Below, one piece after another: positions 5,446-7,705 of a DNA stretch of 7,705 bases. The notes beneath the pieces are model-generated. The model made no database searches. It was not told the origin of the DNA and saw only the letters and a list, made by a program, of their open reading frames with translations. The stretch is from CADEED01 sp046733635. GTDB lineage: Bacteria > Pseudomonadota > Gammaproteobacteria > Steroidobacterales > Steroidobacteraceae. The position numbers were made by a program, and so were the translations under genes. The stretch is from positions 1 through 7,705 of the forward strand of contig JBKPPO010000368.1 in assembly GCA_046733635.1 (NCBI GenBank). Reading direction: 5' to 3'. How positions within the stretch are numbered: the first letter of the stretch is position 1; the number at the start of each line of letters is the position of its first letter.

Positions 5446-6423
5446 CTAGCGCAAGAACGGGATCTTCACGCCCGCGAACTCCTTGTCCACCTCGTCCTGC
5501 GTCTGCGCACCCTCGACCGCCTGAACCTGCCGCGGCGAGAGGTGCGGCGCGAGCATCTGCAGGAAGTCGTACATGAAGCCGCGCAGCAGCACGCTGCGGC
5601 GGAACCCCACCCACGTGGTGTGCACGGGGAAGAGATGCGAGGCGTCGCGCACCTTGAGATCCGCGTCTTCTTCGCCGTCGATCGCGACATTGGCGAGGAT
5701 GCCCACGCCCAGTCCTTCACGGACGTACTTCTTGATCACGTCCGAGTCCCAGGCCGTGAGCGCCACGTTGGGCGTGAGACCCTCCTCGGCGAATAGTTCG
5801 ACCAGCGACGACGGCCCGCTGAAGCTGAAGGAATAGGTGACCAGTGGATACTTCGCGAGCTCGGCGAAGCTCGGTTTGCTGATCTCCGCGAGCGGATGGT
5901 CGTGCGGCACGACGATCGCGCGATGCCATCGGTAGCAAGGCAGGCGCACCAGCCCCGAGAAGATGGGGCTCGATCCGGTGGCGATCGCGAAGTCGATGCG
6001 ATCGCTCGCGGCGAGATCCGCGATCTGCTCGGAATTTCCCTGGTGCAGATGCAGCCGCACCTTGGGGTACTTGTCGCGGAATTTCTTGAGGATGGGCGGC
6101 AGCACGTACCGCGCCTGCGTGTGCGTGGTCGCAATCGACAACGCGCCCGCGTCGTCCTTGCGCAGCTCCGCGGCCAGCGCCTTGATGCTGCGCGCCTGGC
6201 GCACGATCTGCGACGCGCGGTCGATGACCTTGGCGCCGGCGTTGGTCGCCCGCACCAGCGCGCGACCCTTCCGTTCGAAGAGCTGGAAGCCCAGTTCATC
6301 TTCGAGCTGCTTGAGTTGCTTGCTGACGCCCGGTTGGGCGGCATGCAGCGAACGCGCGGCCTGGGTGATGTTGAGGTCGTTCTCCGCGACCGCGACCAGA
6401 TATCGGAGCTGAATTAGTTTCAT
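5446..6423 (-). CDS. cysB: CysB, LysR-family activator of sulfate assimilation
   Basis: The product is a 325-residue LysR-type regulator, close in length (324) and sequence to E. coli CysB, which activates sulfate uptake and cysteine synthesis genes when the inducer N-acetylserine signals sulfur shortage. The N-terminal winged helix-turn-helix spans about 3-60 (MKLIQLRYLV, QAARSLHAAQPGVSKQLKQLEDELG). The C-terminal inducer domain keeps the CysB ligand pocket: Thr100, Thr102 and Gln103 in ATTHTQARY and Thr149 in FAIATG, with Ser202 in place of E. coli Thr202. Other CysB hallmarks are CYRWHRAIVV (163-172) and DVIKKYVREGLGVG (228-241). The ATG at 6423 gives the conserved MKL start; a TTG at 6432 would add three residues. 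The gene follows sbp in the same direction, with a terminator-like hairpin ending 7 bases before its ATG and no visible Shine-Dalgarno. CysB probably regulates the sbp/porin genes upstream. Confidence 0.95.
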   Translation of the reverse strand: MKLIQLRYLVAVAENDLNITQAARSLHAAQPGVSKQLKQLEDELGFQLFERKGRALVRATNAGAKVIDRASQIVRQARSIKALAAELRKDDAGALSIATTHTQARYVLPPILKKFRDKYPKVRLHLHQGNSEQIADLAASDRIDFAIATGSSPIFSGLVRLPCYRWHRAIVVPHDHPLAEISKPSFAELAKYPLVTYSFSFSGPSSLVELFAEEGLTPNVALTAWDSDVIKKYVREGLGVGILANVAIDGEEDADLKVRDASHLFPVHTTWVGFRRSVLLRGFMYDFLQMLAPHLSPRQVQAVEGAQTQDEVDKEFAGVKIPFLR

Positions 6424-6430
6424 CGTGCGC

Positions 6431-6460
6431 AAAAGGTAAGCGGCCCGAAGGCCGCTACCT
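6431..6460 (-). terminator. UUCG-loop terminator between sbp and cysB
   Basis: On the minus strand, AGGT and AGCGGCC are followed by the loop TTCG and by GGCCGCT, a bulged T and ACCT, then TTTT. The result is an 11-base-pair stem with one bulge, a stable C(UUCG)G tetraloop and a short T-run. It begins 12 bases after the sbp stop codon. It therefore looks like the Rho-independent terminator of the porin-sbp transcript. The T-run ends 7 bases before the cysB ATG, so the structure also occupies the place where a cysB ribosome binding site should be. Confidence 0.8.
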
Positions 6461-6472
6461 ACTATCTAAAAG

Positions 6473-7492
6473 TTATTGAGCGTAGATCTGATCGAATACA
6501 CCGCCGTCGCCGAAGTGATCCTTCTGCGCCTTGGTCCATCCGCCGAAATCCTTGATGGTCACGAGCTGGAGCTTGGGGAACAGCTCCTGATGCTTCGCGG
6601 CCACTTCCGGATTGCGCGGGCGGTAGTAGTTCTTCGCCGCGATCTCCTGGCCTTCCGGGGTGTAGAGGTACTTGAGGTACTCCTCGGCTACCGTGCGGGT
6701 GCCACGACGCAGCACCACCTTGTCCACGACGGCCACCGAAGGCTCGGCCAGGATGCTGATCGACGGGATCACGATCTCGAACTTGTCGGGGCCCAGTTCC
6801 TTGGTGGCGAGCCAGGCTTCGTTCTCCCAGGAGATGAACACGTCACCGATGTTGCGCTGGGCGAACGTGGTGAGCGCACCGCGCGCGCCGGTGTCGAGCA
6901 CGGGCACGTTCTTGAACAGCTTGCGGATGTATTCCTTGGCCGTCGCTTCGCTGCCGCCCGGCTGCTTGAGCGCCCAGGCCCACCCGGCAAGGTAGTTCCA
7001 GCGCGCGCCGCCCGAGGTCTTCGGATTCGGCGTCACGACGGACACACCGGCCTTGGCGAGATCGCCCCAGTCCTTGATGCCCTTCGGGTTGCCCTTGCGG
7101 ACCAGGAAGACAATCGTGGAGGTGTAAGGCGCCGAGGCATTCGGCAGGCGCTCTTCCCAGTTCACCGGGAGTAGTTTGCCCTGCGTCGCGATGGCGTCCA
7201 CGTCGCCAGCCAGCGCCAGCGTCACGACGTCTGCCTGCAGGCCGTCGATCACCGAACGCGCCTGGCGGCCGGAGCCACCGTGCGACTGTTTGATGGTCAC
7301 GTCGTCGCCGGTCTTCTTCTTCCAGTACTCGGCGAAGGCTTTGTTGAAGTCCACATACAACTCACGCGTCGGGTCATAGGACACGTTGAGCAGCGTCACT
7401 TCCTTGGCTTGGGCCGCCGCGCCGGCACCGCCGATGAAGACGGAGGTGGTCAGGGCGATCAGCAGGCGTCGTTGCCAGTTGGGGTTGGTCAT
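6473..7492 (-). CDS. sbp: Periplasmic sulfate-binding protein of an ABC transporter
   Basis: This 339-residue periplasmic protein captures sulfate (possibly thiosulfate) and delivers it to the CysT/CysW/CysA permease. Residues 1-29 form a signal peptide (Arg8/Arg9, hydrophobic core, AQA before Lys30). Both classical family signatures are present: KKKTGDDVTIKQS (58-70) and NPKTSGGAR (156-164). Further family blocks are SYDPTRELY (38-46), HGGSGRQARSVIDGLQADVV (71-90) and GDVFISWENEA (216-226). The ATG at 7492 was chosen over the TTG at 7507 because GGAG lies 9 bases upstream. The gene follows the porin by 18 bases and is almost certainly co-transcribed with it; a strong hairpin terminator follows. 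No permease gene is adjacent downstream, which is unusual because cysT, cysW and cysA often follow. Control by CysB is expected from the family's biology, but the promoter is outside the window. Confidence 0.95.
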   Translation of the reverse strand: MTNPNWQRRLLIALTTSVFIGGAGAAAQAKEVTLLNVSYDPTRELYVDFNKAFAEYWKKKTGDDVTIKQSHGGSGRQARSVIDGLQADVVTLALAGDVDAIATQGKLLPVNWEERLPNASAPYTSTIVFLVRKGNPKGIKDWGDLAKAGVSVVTPNPKTSGGARWNYLAGWAWALKQPGGSEATAKEYIRKLFKNVPVLDTGARGALTTFAQRNIGDVFISWENEAWLATKELGPDKFEIVIPSISILAEPSVAVVDKVVLRRGTRTVAEEYLKYLYTPEGQEIAAKNYYRPRNPEVAAKHQELFPKLQLVTIKDFGGWTKAQKDHFGDGGVFDQIYAQ

Positions 7493-7501
7493 GTGTGCGG
7501 T

Positions 7502-7505
7502 CTCC
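7502..7505 (-). promoter_or_regulatory. Ribosome binding site of sbp
   Basis: GGAG on the minus strand lies 9 bases before the ATG at 7492 and overlaps the alternative TTG start region (7507). It therefore supports the ATG and argues against the longer reading frame. Confidence 0.65.
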
Positions 7506-7510
7506 AATGC

Positions 7511-7705
7511 TTAGAAGTTGATCGCGAAGCGCGAGAACAGGGCCTTCTCATCCGCGCGGTCACCGGTCGCGGCGCCGCCTTCGAACTCGCTCTGTTCGTA
7601 GTTGATGGAAAGCTTGACGGTGTTCCACGGGTACCAGTTCGCGCCGACGCCATACGCGGTCACCTTGCTCACCGCCGTGAGCGGATTGGCGAAGGAGTTC
7701 GCGCC
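7511..7705 (-). CDS. C-terminal end of an OprO/OprP-type (phosphate-selective porin family) outer-membrane porin
   Basis: Only the last 64 residues are inside the window; the frame is open to the right edge and stops at TAA (7511-7513). The translation has alternating beta-strand character and ends in ...LFSRFAINF. The C-terminal Phe is the outer-membrane protein assembly signal. The blocks YGVGANWYPWNTVKLSINYE and FEGG...DRADEKALFSRF match the last strands of the phosphate-selective porin O/P family, whose members form trimeric anion channels. The gene lies 18 bases upstream of sbp on the same strand, so it probably admits sulfate (or organosulfur anions) across the outer membrane for Sbp. 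That substrate is inferred from context only, since the anion-selecting part of the protein is not visible. Confidence 0.82.
   Translation of the reverse strand, partial: GANSFANPLTAVSKVTAYGVGANWYPWNTVKLSINYEQSEFEGGAATGDRADEKALFSRFAINF

Noticed and set aside
7493..7507. TTG start at 7507 for sbp
   Set aside because: The TTG overlaps the GGAG ribosome binding site that serves the ATG at 7492, and the extra residues add nothing to the signal peptide.

Overview
The window is a high-GC, gene-dense stretch of a chromosome, probably from a gammaproteobacterium. A Xanthomonadales, Nevskiales or Steroidobacterales-type lineage would fit. The evidence is a well-conserved CysB, an OprO/OprP-type porin, an RcnR-type metal regulator and a short GGGG/CCCC palindrome resembling the REP-like repeats common in such genomes. 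The taxonomic call is inference. No RNA gene, insertion sequence, CRISPR array or phage gene was seen.

Left third (1-2233, minus strand): a tightly packed, translationally coupled three-gene unit for exported redox proteins. In order of transcription it encodes a stand-alone DsbD N-terminal-domain protein with a cysteine pair (1760-2233), a diheme c-type cytochrome of the photosynthetic-reaction-centre cytochrome subunit family (1353-1760), and a larger protein with a signal peptide and one CxxCH heme motif (1356 to beyond the left edge). The genes overlap by 1 and 4 bases. The third gene is open from position 1356 to position 1 but runs off the window. It is the least understood gene here.

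Middle (2454-3744): a divergent metal-homeostasis pair. An RcnR/DmeR-type repressor (minus) and a DmeF-type cation diffusion facilitator with a His-rich loop (plus) are separated by 40 bases that hold a 17-base inverted repeat, ATACCC-TCCCG-GGGTAT. The layout indicates metal-relieved repression of Co/Ni (possibly other divalent metal) efflux, with autoregulation of the repressor.

Next (3824-5419, plus): a secreted M28-family metallopeptidase with an inserted PA-like domain, apparently an independent gene. It converges on cysB, with a REP-like hairpin in the 26-base gap.

Right third (5446-7705, minus strand): a sulfur-acquisition cluster. It contains the C-terminal end of an OprO/OprP-type porin, a periplasmic sulfate-binding protein (sbp), a UUCG-loop hairpin with a short T-run, and cysB, the master activator of sulfate assimilation. 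The inner-membrane sulfate permease genes (cysT/cysW/cysA) do not follow sbp, as they often do elsewhere. The porin next to sbp suggests an outer-membrane sulfate channel feeding Sbp.
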